64,000 nt of DNA from Bacillus sp. NTK034 (GCF_017303275.1 NZ_JAFKOJ010000002.1:434001-498000); one strand, 5' to 3'. Numbered from the stretch's first letter, positions 46,020-57,530 are shown. Notes: generated from the sequence alone by a model not told the origin. A program made the numbers and translations.

Positions 46020-46902
46020 GAGATCCTTCCTCCTTATCCTTTAAAATTGGGAAGCCAAGTTTTTCTCTCTCTTCATAAAAAGTTTTGGCTACTTTTCTGG
46101 CCAGATTTCGGCATCGTGCGATATAGCCTGTTCTTTCTGTTACAGAAATCGCTCCCCTTGCATCAAGCAGATTAAAAGTATGGGAGCATTTTAATACATA
46201 GTCATATGCTGGGTGCACAAGTCCTTCATCCATTTGTCTATGTGCTTCTTTTTCATAAATATTGAACAAATTAAAGAGCATTTCCTGATCAGACGTTTCA
46301 AATGTGTATTTCGAATGCTCGAACTCAGGCTGCAGGAAAATATCTCTAACCGTAAACCCGTCAGTCCATTCAAGGTCAAACACATTTTCCTTGTCCTGAA
46401 TGTAAGATGCGAGCCTTTCAATTCCGTATGTAATCTCAACAGATACAGGCTTACATTCCAATCCGCCTACCTGCTGGAAATATGTGAACTGCGTTATTTC
46501 CATGCCATCAAGCCAAACTTCCCATCCTAAGCCTGCACAGCCCAGAGAAGGATTTTCCCAGTTATCTTCTACAAACCGGATATCATGTTCAAGCGGATCA
46601 ATGCCCAACACTTTCAATGAATCAAGATAAAGCTCCTGAATATTATCCGGCGATGGCTTCATGATCACCTGAAATTGATGATGCTGATAAAGCCGGTTTG
46701 GATTCTCTCCATAGCGCCCATCGGCCGGACGGCGTGAAGGCTCTACATAAGCCACATTCCAAGGCTCTGGTCCAATCGCCCTTAAAAATGTATACGGGCT
46801 CATTGTACCTGCCCCTTTTTCAGTGTCATAAGCCTGCATCAAGATACAACCCTGTTCAGACCAATGTTTTTGAAGTGTTAATATCATGTTTTGAATATTC
46901 AT
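46012..46902 (-). CDS. glyQ: Glycyl-tRNA synthetase alpha subunit
   Basis: 296-aa catalytic chain of glycyl-tRNA synthetase (class II). Motif 2-like [20 protein letters not shown] and [20 protein letters not shown] are characteristic. The C-terminal [20 protein letters not shown] is conserved. ATG at 46902 has GAGGTG upstream. First gene of glyQ-glyS, preceded by a T-box leader. Confidence 0.97.
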   Translation of the reverse strand: MNIQNMILTLQKHWSEQGCILMQAYDTEKGAGTMSPYTFLRAIGPEPWNVAYVEPSRRPADGRYGENPNRLYQHHQFQVIMKPSPDNIQELYLDSLKVLGIDPLEHDIRFVEDNWENPSLGCAGLGWEVWLDGMEITQFTYFQQVGGLECKPVSVEITYGIERLASYIQDKENVFDLEWTDGFTVRDIFLQPEFEHSKYTFETSDQEMLFNLFNIYEKEAHRQMDEGLVHPAYDYVLKCSHTFNLLDARGAISVTERTGYIARCRNLARKVAKTFYEEREKLGFPILKDKEEGSHE

Positions 46903-46984
46903 AGGACACCTCTTTCTTATTTGTTTTAAAGTAAAGCTTTATGGACTTAGCAGCTGCCTACCTATTGCGCTTCCGCCTTTCTGT

Positions 46985-47205
46985 GAACATAAAAAACTCC
47001 CGTCTCTATGCCCAATGGCATAGGGACGAGAGTTTACCCGCGGTTCCACCCTATTTGCTGCGCTTTTGACTGCAGCCTCTTTTGTTGTCAATAGACAATA
47101 TTGCTCTGGAACGCCCTTCCTTAACCATCTATGCCCGGCTCCCACTATCCCGGGTTCGCTTTAATTAGAAAATGTTAAGTACTCTTTTCCTTCACAGCAA
47201 TTATA
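46985..47205 (-). ncRNA. Glycine T-box riboswitch (glyQS leader)
   Basis: On the minus strand the T-box AGGGTGGAACCGCG (47039-47052) is exact. It is followed by a terminator ACTCTCGTCCCTATGCC / GGCATAGAGACGGGAGT with six T (46991-47035). Upstream, the stem I apical region reads CCCGGGATAGTGGGAGCCGGG in part, and the specifier loop contains GAAGGGCGTT, giving a GGC glycine codon at 47113-47115. Uncharged tRNA-Gly would stabilise the antiterminator and switch on glyQS. Confidence 0.93.
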
Positions 47206-47286
47206 TTTTATTAATTTGAATCATAGCGGAATGGATTTAAATTGTCAATAATAACAAAAGCCGAAACGCTATGCTTATAAAGAAAC

Positions 47287-48042
47287 TCATTTCATTAAAT
47301 CATTGAACTTTGCCATTTGATTCAAAAATTTTTTTGTCTTCAAGTTTAAGCCTGAATACTCTTCATAATAGGCAGAAATAATCTTTTTCAATTCAGCTTT
47401 GGTTTCAGGTTTGACAGAGATATTGCCGAGGCGGGACAAGTCAAAAAAGTAAAACAGGCGAAGCAGCTTAATTGTCGCCTGCGACACTTTAAAATGATAA
47501 GGATCCTTATCAAGGCAGCGGTGACAAATCAGGCCGTTTTCCCGGATAGAAAATGCAAAATGTCCGTCAGTGCTTCCGCAGACAGAACATTGATCAAGTA
47601 CCGGATATAAACCCAGAGCATTCAGCATTTTCATTTCATAAATGTTTGTGAGAATTTCAGGGTCATATCCTTCGTTTATTAAATTTAACGTTTGATGCAG
47701 CAATTCGAATAAGAATGGGTTAGGCTTCCTATCCTCGATGCTTTTATCAGTCAAATCGACAATATAGCTTGCATAAGCTGTCAGAAAAATATCTTCTTTA
47801 ATGGACCGCATGGATGAAATCATGTCCCCCTGCTGCAGGGTACCCAAACCGCTTCCACGCTGAACTAAAAAATTCCCGTATGTAAAAAGCTGGGTGACAG
47901 CAGCAAGTCTGCTGTTTGGCTTTTTCGCACCTCGTGCCATCACACCAACTTTTCCCCATTCACGGGTATATAAAGTAACAATCTTATTTGTTTCACTATA
48001 GTTAGTTGTCCTGATGACGATGCCTTCACATTTATCAAGCAA
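47287..48042 (-). CDS. recO: DNA repair protein RecO
   Basis: 251-aa recombination mediator that loads RecA with RecR. N-terminal OB fold ([20 protein letters not shown], then [13 protein letters not shown]). A zinc-binding C4 site follows: CSVCGS and CHRC (residues ~148-185). TTG at 48042 is preferred because homologues start just before LxKCEGIV; ATG at 48054 is the alternative with no better ribosome binding site. Lies 30 nt behind yqzL. Confidence 0.95.
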   Translation of the reverse strand: MLDKCEGIVIRTTNYSETNKIVTLYTREWGKVGVMARGAKKPNSRLAAVTQLFTYGNFLVQRGSGLGTLQQGDMISSMRSIKEDIFLTAYASYIVDLTDKSIEDRKPNPFLFELLHQTLNLINEGYDPEILTNIYEMKMLNALGLYPVLDQCSVCGSTDGHFAFSIRENGLICHRCLDKDPYHFKVSQATIKLLRLFYFFDLSRLGNISVKPETKAELKKIISAYYEEYSGLNLKTKKFLNQMAKFNDLMK

Positions 48043-48072
48043 CTGTGACACCATCCCTGTCTTTCGACAAAC

Positions 48073-48216
48073 CTATGAGATGGGAAAATCAGCTTCTGCT
48101 AGCTCTTCATCATTGCTGCCGGGTATATCCTGAGTTTCCTTTTCTAGCTCCTTGAAGAGAAGATATGTGTCAATATTTCCTGTCTGGGAAAACACTCTCC
48201 AGGTAAAATCCATCAT
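48073..48216 (-). CDS. yqzL: YqzL-like small protein
   Basis: 47-aa protein with start MMDFTWRVFSQTGNIDTYLL, the family hallmark, and an acidic C-terminus. The gene lies between era and recO exactly as yqzL does in B. subtilis. ATG at 48216 follows AAGGTGGGG by a proper distance. Function unknown. It is easily missed because of its size. Confidence 0.85.
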   Translation of the reverse strand: MMDFTWRVFSQTGNIDTYLLFKELEKETQDIPGSNDEELAEADFPIS

Positions 48217-48376
48217 CGAAAACCCCACCTTTCAGTTATTCAACTAGCAATTTCTTTTATCCCAATACATTTATCTATATCATAGCCTGTCTTTGTAAAA
48301 TCATGAGACGAAAATATTGTCAATCACCTGTATGCATATAAACCAGAAATGAATAATACTTTAATTAGGGCCGGGT

Positions 48377-49763
<1,387 letters not shown>

Positions 49764-49767
49764 TTAG

Positions 49768-49992
49768 TTAGATTGAGCAGAGACGCTCAATAGCTTCTTC
49801 TGTAAGAAGCAGCCGCTTCTCTTTTATTTTACAACATTTTACTTTGATTTTCATCGTTTGTAGCAAAAACGTAATAAAAAAATTGAATTTTCTAAAAATA
49901 TATAGGCTGATTAAATTTTGAACCAAGCCACCATTCTCAATGAGATTCCACAACATCTCCCCAGCCTGCAATATTAACTGCTGTTCTGTCAT
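49768..49992 (-). CDS. Possible small orphan protein between dgkA and cdd
   Basis: Open frame of 74 codons from ATG 49992 (MTEQQLILQAGEMLWNLIEN; tail very Lys/Arg-rich). A hydrophobic middle (ISLYIFRKFNFFITFLLQTM) could cross the membrane. No ribosome binding site precedes it, and B. subtilis has nothing here. It may be chance. The rest of the 410-nt dgkA-cdd gap (49689-50098) shows only the dgkA terminator. Confidence 0.25.
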   Translation of the reverse strand: MTEQQLILQAGEMLWNLIENGGLVQNLISLYIFRKFNFFITFLLQTMKIKVKCCKIKEKRLLLTEEAIERLCSI

Positions 49993-50071
49993 TTTAGCGG
50001 ATTCAGTTGGCGTTTTCAAACACATGCTTATTTATTTCTGCAGAATCCTGTCAGGCTTTGCTGTTTATATG

Positions 50072-50111
50072 GAAAAAGCCAAAAAGCAAAGCTGCCCATC
50101 AGGACAGCTTC
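50072..50111 (-). terminator. Terminator of dgkA
   Basis: Stem AAAGCTGCCC / GGACAGCTT (imperfect) followed by a T-rich stretch on the minus strand. Confidence 0.65.
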
Positions 50112-50506
50112 ACATTACTGCAAAACATGAGAATTTTAGGAAGAAATATAACCCCGCCTATAATTACACTTACAATTGCATACACCAATACTGCTCCAGC
50201 AGCAATGTCCTTCGCTTGCTTTGCAAGGGGATGATAATCTTCTGTTGCCAGATCCACAACCCTTTCAATGGCTGTGTTCAGCAGTTCGAGTGAGAGCATG
50301 CCCCCGATGGCCAGGAGAATGATCATCCATTCAAAGCTGGAAATGCCAAAGAATACTCCAAAAATAATAACAGCTATCGACACCGCCAAGTGTATCTGCA
50401 GATTCCTTTCATCCAATATTGCTGTTCTAATGCCGGAAAAAGCAAACGAAAAGGATCTGAGGACACTATGTTTCCGGACCTTTCTATCTCGTGAGCCCGA
50501 ATTCAT
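50099..50506 (-). CDS. dgkA: Diacylglycerol/undecaprenol kinase
   Basis: 135-aa three-helix membrane kinase. Conserved [13 protein letters not shown] start ([14 protein letters not shown], residues ~30-43) and the active-site [13 protein letters not shown] (about 77-89), with DIAAGAVL after. In Gram-positive bacteria the substrate is undecaprenol, recycling the wall-lipid carrier. ATG at 50506 has AGGAT 7 nt upstream and lies 23 nt inside the end of ybeY, an unusually deep overlap. Confidence 0.93.
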   Translation of the reverse strand: MNSGSRDRKVRKHSVLRSFSFAFSGIRTAILDERNLQIHLAVSIAVIIFGVFFGISSFEWMIILLAIGGMLSLELLNTAIERVVDLATEDYHPLAKQAKDIAAGAVLVYAIVSVIIGGVIFLPKILMFCSNVKLS

Positions 50507-50954
50507 CTAATATATCCTTTTGGCGGGAAAACATTTTTTTCTCATCTTCTGGATTTTCATGATCATAGCCAAGAAGATGAAGGAAGCCATGGACCGCCAA
50601 AAAACCAAGCTCCCTAATAAAAGAGTGTCCATACTCCTCCGCCTGCTCCTTCGCCTTCGCAACGGAGATAATTATATCCCCCAGGACTCTGGGCATATCG
50701 GCCCCTCTCAGTTCGATTTCACCTTCACCCAATTCTTCCATTGCGAAAGAAATAACATCTGTCGGCCGATCTTTATCCCGATACTCCCTGTTAATTTCGC
50801 GGATGCGCTCATTGGTCACAAATGTAATGGATACTTCGCTTCCCGGCTCCACAGATTCTTTAGAGGCAGCAAAATTAATAAGCTCTTCAATTTTGGCTAT
50901 TTCATTTTCCTGAAGCTCATTTGTCTCATCCAAAAAGTCAATATTTAAATTCAT
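50484..50954 (-). CDS. ybeY: Endoribonuclease YbeY
   Basis: 156-aa zinc metalloprotein for 16S rRNA 3'-end maturation and ribosome quality control (B. subtilis yqfG). Zinc ligands His122, His126 and His132 in [13 protein letters not shown]. The conserved [10 protein letters not shown] segment lies at ~63-72. ATG at 50954 overlaps pgpH stop by 4 nt. Part of phoH-pgpH-ybeY-dgkA. Confidence 0.96.
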   Translation of the reverse strand: MNLNIDFLDETNELQENEIAKIEELINFAASKESVEPGSEVSITFVTNERIREINREYRDKDRPTDVISFAMEELGEGEIELRGADMPRVLGDIIISVAKAKEQAEEYGHSFIRELGFLAVHGFLHLLGYDHENPEDEKKMFSRQKDILDEFGLTR

Positions 50955-53143
50955 GCCTGTTTCACCTTCTGTTTTGTCATTTCAGGATACTCTATACGTG
51001 AATGGAAAATTCCGTTTAACGTTTCGCAGAACGAGTGTGAAACGGTTTCCAGCTCTTTTAAGGTTAAATCACATTCATTCAGCTGTCCATCCTGAAGCCT
51101 GTCTGCGATAATCTTTTTGACCAGTTCCTCAATTTGTTCTGTTGTAGGGTGCGCCATGGAACGGACTGCGGCTTCTACACTATCAGCAATGCCGATTACT
51201 GCCGACTCTTTTGATTGCGGTTTTGGTCCCGGATAGCGGTAGTCCTCTTCCTTTACTTCCAGCCCATTCTGTTTTGCTTTGTAGTAAAAATATTTAAGCA
51301 ATGTTGTTCCATGATGCTGCTCGGCGATATCTACTATCTCCTTCGGCATCTTATGCTTCCTCAGCATTTCAGCACCATCTGCAGCATGGGCGATAATAAT
51401 ATTCTTGCTTGTCTGCGGAGGGAGCCGATCATGCGGATTTTCAATATTAACCTGATTTTCGATAAAAAATTGAGGCCGCTTTGTTTTTCCGATGTCGTGA
51501 TAATAGCAGCCCACCCTTGCGAGAAGGCCATTTGCACCAATAGCTTCACACGCTGACTCAGAAAGATTGGCAACCATTACACTATGATGGTAAGTTCCTG
51601 GAGACTCAGTCAGGATCTTTCTCAGCAGGGGATGATTAGGATTAGATAGCTCGATCAGCCTCATAGTAGACAATATTCCAAAGCCTGCCTCGAAATACGG
51701 CAGCAGGCCAATTGCCAGCACTGCAGACGAAATGCCTGAAATCAGAGCGATAACAAAGTAAAATCCATATTCAATCGTATCATAGTGACCGTTTCTTAAG
51801 AAAAGCATTGAAAAGATAACAAGTATGTTTACTGCAGATACAAATAAACCAGCCTGCAATATTTTGGAACGGCGATTCTGCTTGCTCAGAAACAATATGG
51901 CAGCCAAGCCGCTGCAGAGGATATAAATGGCTGATGTCAGCTGAAATGTGCCAGTGACACCTTCATTAAAAATTACGCTTCCTGTGATAGCCATAATGAT
52001 CGTATAGTACATGGCAAGCTTTTCATCAATTAGTATTTTGATCAGCATAGCTCCCATAGCTGCAGGGTAAATGTATCCTATCTCTGAATAATCAGCATAT
52101 TGGAATAGGCTGATGACCTTCATCAGCAATATGGATAAGATAAAAATAAGGCTAAACAGCAATAAATAACTTTGTTTTAATTCCCGCTGCACGTTCATTT
52201 CATGAAAATAATAATAAAGGGCCGATAAGACAATGACGATTATGAGCGATAATCCGATAAAAGGCTGAATCGAATTAACACTGTCAAGGAGTCCTACAAG
52301 TTCCAGCTGCCTGTATATGTCCCTGCTGATCAGCTGATTTTCTTCTACAATAATCTGTCCCTGCAGGATTTTAACCGGCTCGACACTCTCAACAGTCTGC
52401 TGCCGTAATTCTTCCGTGGCAGCAGGATCATAAAATTGATTTTGATATATAGCATAACGTCCCAGTTCTATTGCAGCTTTTTTCAAATCTGAATTTAAAC
52501 TGGTAAACTTTAGTTCTTCTTCAACACGCTTTTTCGCGTTCTCCACTTGTTCAGCCGGAATTTCATTATTCATAATTTTATTGATGGCCGTTACCGTAAG
52601 GTCTTTTGCAATGCTCAGCTCTCCCTCCTTTGCCTGCAGCAAAGAAAGGAAAACACCATCTGATACCTCTCTTGTTACGTCATCAGTGAGCTTTTCTTTA
52701 ACCATGGCCAATTTATCTTCAGGACCAGGGTCTGCAGGGTCTGGTGCCCCTGCCTCTTTATCAGCCTCATTTGAAGCAGCTTTCTCTTTCTTTTCCATCT
52801 CTTCTTTTACTTCATCGTTCACTTCCGATACGGAACCGAAAATGGAGGTAACCAGGTCAACTCTGTTTTGTGCAATCTCTTTTTTAACAACGTAAATATC
52901 CTTAACGTTATTTTCTGCTTCTTTTCTCTTTCTTTCTGTGCTTGCTTTATCCTCAACTGTTATCGGTGACCTTATAGTCTGTTCAGCAACAGAGAACAGG
53001 CCTAAATCCAGCTTTTCAGGCTTTACATTGCTATACATGGAAAAATACATAACAATACCCAAGAGAATAAATAAGAGAACACGAAAAAAGGTCATATTAA
53101 GCAAATTTCTGATTGTAGTCATACTCTGCTGAAGGTTTGGCAC
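50951..53143 (-). CDS. pgpH: Cyclic-di-AMP phosphodiesterase PgpH (7TM-HD)
   Basis: 730-aa membrane protein (YqfF). One N-terminal helix ([16 protein letters not shown]), a large extracytoplasmic 7TMR-HDED domain (~residues 45-290), a seven-helix bundle (~290-480), and a cytoplasmic HD hydrolase with [11 protein letters not shown] and [12 protein letters not shown] (~515-560) and a later [18 protein letters not shown]. It degrades c-di-AMP. GTG at 53143 has GGAGGGG upstream. Stop overlaps ybeY start. Confidence 0.95.
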   Translation of the reverse strand: MPNLQQSMTTIRNLLNMTFFRVLLFILLGIVMYFSMYSNVKPEKLDLGLFSVAEQTIRSPITVEDKASTERKRKEAENNVKDIYVVKKEIAQNRVDLVTSIFGSVSEVNDEVKEEMEKKEKAASNEADKEAGAPDPADPGPEDKLAMVKEKLTDDVTREVSDGVFLSLLQAKEGELSIAKDLTVTAINKIMNNEIPAEQVENAKKRVEEELKFTSLNSDLKKAAIELGRYAIYQNQFYDPAATEELRQQTVESVEPVKILQGQIIVEENQLISRDIYRQLELVGLLDSVNSIQPFIGLSLIIVIVLSALYYYFHEMNVQRELKQSYLLLFSLIFILSILLMKVISLFQYADYSEIGYIYPAAMGAMLIKILIDEKLAMYYTIIMAITGSVIFNEGVTGTFQLTSAIYILCSGLAAILFLSKQNRRSKILQAGLFVSAVNILVIFSMLFLRNGHYDTIEYGFYFVIALISGISSAVLAIGLLPYFEAGFGILSTMRLIELSNPNHPLLRKILTESPGTYHHSVMVANLSESACEAIGANGLLARVGCYYHDIGKTKRPQFFIENQVNIENPHDRLPPQTSKNIIIAHAADGAEMLRKHKMPKEIVDIAEQHHGTTLLKYFYYKAKQNGLEVKEEDYRYPGPKPQSKESAVIGIADSVEAAVRSMAHPTTEQIEELVKKIIADRLQDGQLNECDLTLKELETVSHSFCETLNGIFHSRIEYPEMTKQKVKQA

Positions 53144-53353
53144 ATTTACCCCTCCTGTCCTGGGTAAAAAAATTCCAACAAACTTAAATATGCATTTCAG
53201 TATTAATTATGTAAAATCATATCAGTTTTTCTAAAGGTTTTCACCAAGAAAAAGGCCTATCTATTAACAGGTTACCTAAACATTTCATTAATAGCAAATA
53301 ATTCCATGGTGATTCCTGTTATTCATTTATTCCGCTGAATTATTTTACTCAAT

Positions 53354-53380
53354 GAAAAAACCGCCAAAGTCGGCGGCTTA
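53354..53380 (-). terminator. Terminator of phoH operon segment
   Basis: Stem CCGCC / GGCGG extended by G-U pairs with six T on the minus strand. It separates phoH from pgpH. Confidence 0.75.
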
Positions 53381-53385
53381 ACGGT

Positions 53386-54351
53386 TCACTGGTGATTTTC
53401 TTTTTCGTATGCCTGGATAATCCTGGCCACAAGCGGATGCCGCACAACATCACTCTGTTCCAAATGAACGAATGATAGCCCGCTTACACCCTTGAGAATA
53501 TCTTCAGCCATTATCAGGCCGGATTTTACTCCCTTTGGAAGGTCAACTTGCGTTTTGTCTCCAGTAATAATCATTTTTGAGCCGAAGCCCAGCCGGGTTA
53601 GAAACATTTTCATCTGGGCTTGAGTGGTATTTTGCGCTTCATCCAGGATCACAAAGGCATCATCTAAAGTTCTTCCGCGCATGTACGCCAGCGGTGCAAT
53701 TTCAATCGTGCCTCTTTCAATCATTCTTTGTGTATGCTCTGCACCTAAAATATCATGCAAAGCATCATACAATGGCCTTAAATAAGGATCGACTTTTTCC
53801 TTTAGATCCCCCGGCAGAAACCCAAGGCTCTCGCCCGCTTCGACTGCAGGACGGGTTAGGATAATCCTTTTCACATTCCCATTTTTCAAAGCATTTACGG
53901 CCATGACAACAGCCAAATAGGTCTTGCCTGTTCCTGCCGGACCTATGCCAAAAACCAGGTCATTTCTGCGGATTGCTTGAATATATTGACGCTGGCCTAA
54001 TGTCTTAACACGAATGGACTTGCCTTTTGCATTTTTTGTAATTTCTTCTTCATATAAATCACTGAAGTACTCAAGTGTACCCTTATGAGCCATTTGAAGA
54101 GCATACATAACGTCTCTCTGACTTATATTTATCCCTTTCCGGATTACATAAAGCAGTTTATCCAGAACCTTTCCAACCAGTTCTACCTTGTCCATTTCTC
54201 CAGACACAAATACAGATTCTCCTCTGGTTACAATGGAAACATTCAGTTCTTGCTCAATAATTTTTAGGTTTGCATCCGAATTTCCCAATAGGGCAATTGC
54301 TTCGTTTGGGTCTTCCAGCTGCAGGTTCATTGTTTTCAAGTCTTCTGTCAT
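53386..54351 (-). CDS. phoH: PhoH-like ATPase
   Basis: 321-aa cytoplasmic P-loop ATPase. Walker A GPAGTGKTYLA (~139-149), Walker B FVILDEAQNTT (~233). An N-terminal KH-like region precedes it. The family is linked to RNA metabolism and sits beside ybeY in many bacteria. ATG at 54351 has GGAG upstream and overlaps yqfD by 4 nt. Confidence 0.94.
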   Translation of the reverse strand: MTEDLKTMNLQLEDPNEAIALLGNSDANLKIIEQELNVSIVTRGESVFVSGEMDKVELVGKVLDKLLYVIRKGINISQRDVMYALQMAHKGTLEYFSDLYEEEITKNAKGKSIRVKTLGQRQYIQAIRRNDLVFGIGPAGTGKTYLAVVMAVNALKNGNVKRIILTRPAVEAGESLGFLPGDLKEKVDPYLRPLYDALHDILGAEHTQRMIERGTIEIAPLAYMRGRTLDDAFVILDEAQNTTQAQMKMFLTRLGFGSKMIITGDKTQVDLPKGVKSGLIMAEDILKGVSGLSFVHLEQSDVVRHPLVARIIQAYEKENHQ

Positions 54352-55541
54352 TCCGAATCTCCTTGAATAATTGGTTGTCCTTCTGCAATATTCTCAATAA
54401 TTTGGAAATGTATTGCTATTGTTACTTTACCATTGTCAATTGATTGGTGCAAAACTTTTTCTCCCATAACTTTAGCATTTTCATCTAAGCTGCTTTTTAT
54501 TTTTTTTCTTGCCAAATCTTTCGCTGCTTCAAATGCCTCTTTATTGGAATATATTCTTGTGACTTGCTCCCTTTCACGGAACGTTTTATTCACATATGAA
54601 ATAGGTAGCTCCCACTTCAGGAATTTTACTCTTTTTTCATTTTCCTCTAACTCATACTCTTCAAACTCCGGGCTCCCAAATCCCCATATTGGAATTTCAA
54701 GGTTTCCGACCGTAAGTGCATGCTTGACTTTTTCATTGCCGCTGAAGACTTTGAAAGTGCTCTTAAGCGGAAGAATAACTTCAGATTTATACCATGTCTC
54801 CCCAAAAATCTCCCCTTTCGAAGGAACAGTCTCTGTTTGGCCCTCTTTCCCGATTATCCCTGAGACCAAAAGCTGTCCTGGCTGAACATGATCGTGTATA
54901 TCAACGACTGGACGCCCTTCTTCGACAAACATATCTACAATGACTGCTTTCTTCTTCGCTACCAAATGACGCGGACTTAAATACTCAGGCTTATTAGGCT
55001 CATTTTTCTCTACGACCTGCAAATGGTAGGTTGTCCCTTTTAACTCCACACCGACCCAAGTAATGGCTTCAATATTGTTTGAAAGATTACGCTGGATAGA
55101 TTCCACATTATCTACAAAGAACTGCAGCTTTCCTTTCTTAACCCCCATCTTGTCCAATTCTTTGATGATCTGATATTCAGTAGCAGGATTTGCACCCTTA
55201 ATCTCTATTCCCCAAACCATATTGGATAATAGGAGAATGACTGCAAAAAACGCGAGGGCACCAGCAGCAAATCCACTGTTTTTCAGCAGCCTTTTCACAA
55301 GGAATGGAGCTCCTGCCCGCTGCAGGAACTCGATTCTGCAATCGCTGTTCCTGGCGTGGCTCCTTATTTTTTTGGCATCTTCCAATTTCATTTTGAAGGT
55401 GACTGATTGTGTTCCATGGTTTTTCACATTCCAGATATTGATTCCGCTGCGGGTAAGCGCATTAATGAATCTTTCTATTCCCTTCCCGCTTGCTTTAACT
55501 GTTACAAGGCCCCTGTAAAATTCGATCCACTGGTTCTTCAT
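54348..55541 (-). CDS. yqfD: Sporulation protein YqfD
   Basis: 397-aa single-pass membrane protein made in the mother cell during sporulation. N-terminal ~90 residues are cytoplasmic (FINALTRSGINIWNVKNHGT); one transmembrane helix follows (FAAGALAFFAVILLLSNMVW, ~93-112). The large outer domain holds ELDKMGVKKGKLQFFVDNVE and VVEKNEPNKPEYLSPRHLVA. ATG at 55541 follows GGGGGAAGG. Operon with yqfC and phoH. Role in spore coat or cortex is known only from mutant studies. Confidence 0.93.
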   Translation of the reverse strand: MKNQWIEFYRGLVTVKASGKGIERFINALTRSGINIWNVKNHGTQSVTFKMKLEDAKKIRSHARNSDCRIEFLQRAGAPFLVKRLLKNSGFAAGALAFFAVILLLSNMVWGIEIKGANPATEYQIIKELDKMGVKKGKLQFFVDNVESIQRNLSNNIEAITWVGVELKGTTYHLQVVEKNEPNKPEYLSPRHLVAKKKAVIVDMFVEEGRPVVDIHDHVQPGQLLVSGIIGKEGQTETVPSKGEIFGETWYKSEVILPLKSTFKVFSGNEKVKHALTVGNLEIPIWGFGSPEFEEYELEENEKRVKFLKWELPISYVNKTFREREQVTRIYSNKEAFEAAKDLARKKIKSSLDENAKVMGEKVLHQSIDNGKVTIAIHFQIIENIAEGQPIIQGDSE

Positions 55542-55559
55542 TTCCTTCCCCCTGAATTC

Positions 55560-55850
55560 TTAATCAGTGTCTGTAATATAAGTAACTGAGTCAATTTTCC
55601 CCTCCAGCAATATTTCTTCTGGCAGTATCGTTTTTATAACGAAAGCTTTCCCTCTAATTAAAAGCTGCCCCTGCTTCAAAAGCAGTCTTAATTCCTTATC
55701 TGAAAAAGCCAATAATCCCCTGTGGTTCTCTATATAGATATGGATTTGCCCAATCATAGTGATGCGGGGCAAATCCATCATGACATCTTGAGGAAGCTCC
55801 ATATTTTTAGTCATCCAGCCGCGGACGAATTGTCCCCACTTTTTTGCCAT
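55560..55850 (-). CDS. yqfC: Sporulation protein YqfC
   Basis: 96-aa soluble, beta-rich protein (PRITMIGQIHIYIENHRGLL, then RLLLKQGQLLIRGKAFVIKT) of the YabP/YqfC family. Expressed from sigma-E in the mother cell in B. subtilis. ATG at 55850 has GGGGG 10 nt upstream, but that ribosome binding site is locked in the 3' arm of a long hairpin (55857-55900). Followed by yqfD 18 nt away. Confidence 0.92.
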   Translation of the reverse strand: MAKKWGQFVRGWMTKNMELPQDVMMDLPRITMIGQIHIYIENHRGLLAFSDKELRLLLKQGQLLIRGKAFVIKTILPEEILLEGKIDSVTYITDTD

Positions 55851-55900
55851 AAAAAAAGAACCCCCTTTCATCTCATATTTATGAAATGAAAGGAGGTTCT
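55851..55900 (-). terminator. Terminator hairpin overlapping yqfC ribosome binding site
   Basis: On the minus strand AGAACCTCCTTTCAT (55886-55900) pairs along all 15 positions (one G-U) with ATGAAAGGGGGTTCT (55857-55871), followed by seven T and then the yqfC ATG. The GGGGG is the yqfC Shine-Dalgarno. Confidence 0.85.
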
Positions 55901-55938
55901 AGCACTTATTTTTGATAAGAATAGAATGTATCAATTCT

Positions 55939-56020
55939 GAAATTAGATAACTGTCTAGCGCAAGCTGCCTGCCCCCCGAGTTCATTGTCGGGGATGGGCA
56001 AGGCGCTTCCGCTTTTCTTA
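55939..56020. repeat. Intergenic repeat family A, full copy
   Basis: Reads GATAACTGTCTAGCGCAAGC, then GCCTGCCCCCCGAG, GTCGGGGATGGGCAAGGCGC and TTCCGCTTTTCTTA. Internal arms GCGCAAGCTGCC / GGCAAGGCGC and CCCCGA / TCGGGG form a hairpin. Its terminal TTA is the yqfB stop codon. Confidence 0.8.
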
Positions 56021-56497
56021 TTGCTTCCTGTTCAGGGATCGGTGAGGATTTTTTGATCTTGGAGGTCCAAGGATTTCAGACCAGATAATTCCGTCAACAA
56101 GCGACTGTTTCCGAGGCTCCAAACTCCCTGCTCCTGAGGCTTCCTTTGGGTACTCTGCGTTTTTATTGGAAGCTGATCGCGCTAATGCATTTGTTTTTCT
56201 TTCGGCAGCTCTCCGCTGATTCTGAAGAGCTTTCATGCTTTCTTCAGCCTTCTGTTTACGCTGCCTGTATTCTTCTTCTATTCTTCTGGCTTTCTCTGCC
56301 TGCTGCCTTTTTTCTTCTTTTAGCGCTTCGGCCAAAGCAGAATCTGCAGAAGTTCCTTCTGCCTGTGTCCGCTGCTCCTGCTGTACTGAACGGGGAGTCT
56401 GTTTAACAGGCTTTTCCTCCTTCTTTTTTTTGAAAAAGGAGGAAATAAAAGCGATTAGGGCAATGAGAATAAAAGGATTCTCCAATAAGAATTCCAA
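56018..56497 (-). CDS. yqfB: YqfB-like membrane-anchored coiled-coil protein
   Basis: 159-aa protein: N-terminal transmembrane helix (NPFILIALIAFISSFF), poly-Lys stop-transfer, a long charged coiled coil (~residues 45-100, KAEESMKALQNQRRAAERKT), and a conserved C-terminal box (DGIIWSEILGPPRSKNPH). TTG at 56497 follows GGGAGG. It lies 34 nt behind floA and matches yqfB by position. Function unknown; the floA operon suggests a membrane-domain role. Confidence 0.85.
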   Translation of the reverse strand: MEFLLENPFILIALIAFISSFFKKKKEEKPVKQTPRSVQQEQRTQAEGTSADSALAEALKEEKRQQAEKARRIEEEYRQRKQKAEESMKALQNQRRAAERKTNALARSASNKNAEYPKEASGAGSLEPRKQSLVDGIIWSEILGPPRSKNPHRSLNRKQ

Positions 56498-56531
56498 GAG
56501 AGTTTCCTCCCTTCTCCCAATAGGGGATCAT

Positions 56532-57530
56532 TTAGTCATTTTTGCGGCCATTTTTGCCGTCATCACTCATATTGCCGATTGAGTCCCTCATTTCGGTATC
56601 AGCTGAGATGTTTTGGATATTCATATAATCCATTACACCAATATTTCCGGAACGGAGCGCTTCTGACATGGCAAGCGGCACCTGAGCCTCTGCTTCCACA
56701 ACCTTCGCTCGCATTTCTTCAACGCGAGCCTTCATTTCCTGTTCTTGAGCTACCGCCATTGCACGTCTTTCTTCCGCTTTAGCCTGGGCAATCTTCTTAT
56801 CCGCCTCTGCTTGTTCAGTCTGAAGTTCCGCACCGATATTTTTACCGATATCCACGTCCGCGATATCAATGGAAAGGATTTCAAAGGCAGTCCCCGCATC
56901 CAGGCCTTTCGAGAGAACCGTCTGAGAGATCATATCAGGATTTTCGAGTACTTTCTTATGGTCAGTCTGTGAACCAATTGTAGAGACAATCCCCTCACCA
57001 ACACGCGCCACAATTGTTTCCTCTCCGGCTCCCCCGACTAGACGGTCAATATTTGCCCGGACGGTAATTCGCGCTTTCGCCTTCACTTCAATACCATCCA
57101 TCGCCACACCTGCAATGAAAGGAGTTTCAATTACTTTTGGGTTAACGCTCATCTGAACAGCTTCCAACACGTCGCGCCCTGCCAGGTCGATGGCAGCGCT
57201 GCGTTCAAAGCTTAAATCAATATTTGCACGGTGTGCTGCAATTAATGCATTGACAACTCTATCAACATTTCCTCCTGCCAAGTAATGGCTTTCCAGCTGG
57301 TTTGTTGATACATCAAGCCCTGCCTTATGTGCTTTGATTAACGGGTTAATAACACGGCTTGGTATAACCCGGCGAAGCCTCATTCCTATTAATGTAAAGA
57401 TACTGACTCTGACACCGGCAGCCAATGCTGAAATCCACAGCATTACAGGTACAAAGGTGAATAATATCCCAAGTAAAATGACACCCAGTACAACGGCAAC
57501 CAGAACAAATACTGTCCCTGCTTCTAACAT
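56532..57530 (-). CDS. floA: Flotillin-like protein FloA
   Basis: 332-aa SPFH-domain scaffold of functional membrane microdomains (YqfA). An N-terminal hairpin membrane anchor ([18 protein letters not shown]) precedes the SPFH domain ([20 protein letters not shown], ~165-185). A C-terminal Ala/Glu-rich coiled coil follows ([20 protein letters not shown]). ATG at 57530 follows AGGAGG. It follows yqeZ by 20 nt and shares its sigma-W promoter at 58925-58950, fitting an envelope-stress operon. Confidence 0.96.
   Translation of the reverse strand: MLEAGTVFVLVAVVLGVILLGILFTFVPVMLWISALAAGVRVSIFTLIGMRLRRVIPSRVINPLIKAHKAGLDVSTNQLESHYLAGGNVDRVVNALIAAHRANIDLSFERSAAIDLAGRDVLEAVQMSVNPKVIETPFIAGVAMDGIEVKAKARITVRANIDRLVGGAGEETIVARVGEGIVSTIGSQTDHKKVLENPDMISQTVLSKGLDAGTAFEILSIDIADVDIGKNIGAELQTEQAEADKKIAQAKAEERRAMAVAQEQEMKARVEEMRAKVVEAEAQVPLAMSEALRSGNIGVMDYMNIQNISADTEMRDSIGNMSDDGKNGRKND

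Noticed and set aside
46939-47145. 68-codon minus-strand frame upstream of glyQ
   Set aside because: Lies entirely within the T-box leader RNA; its translation is a by-product of conserved RNA structure.
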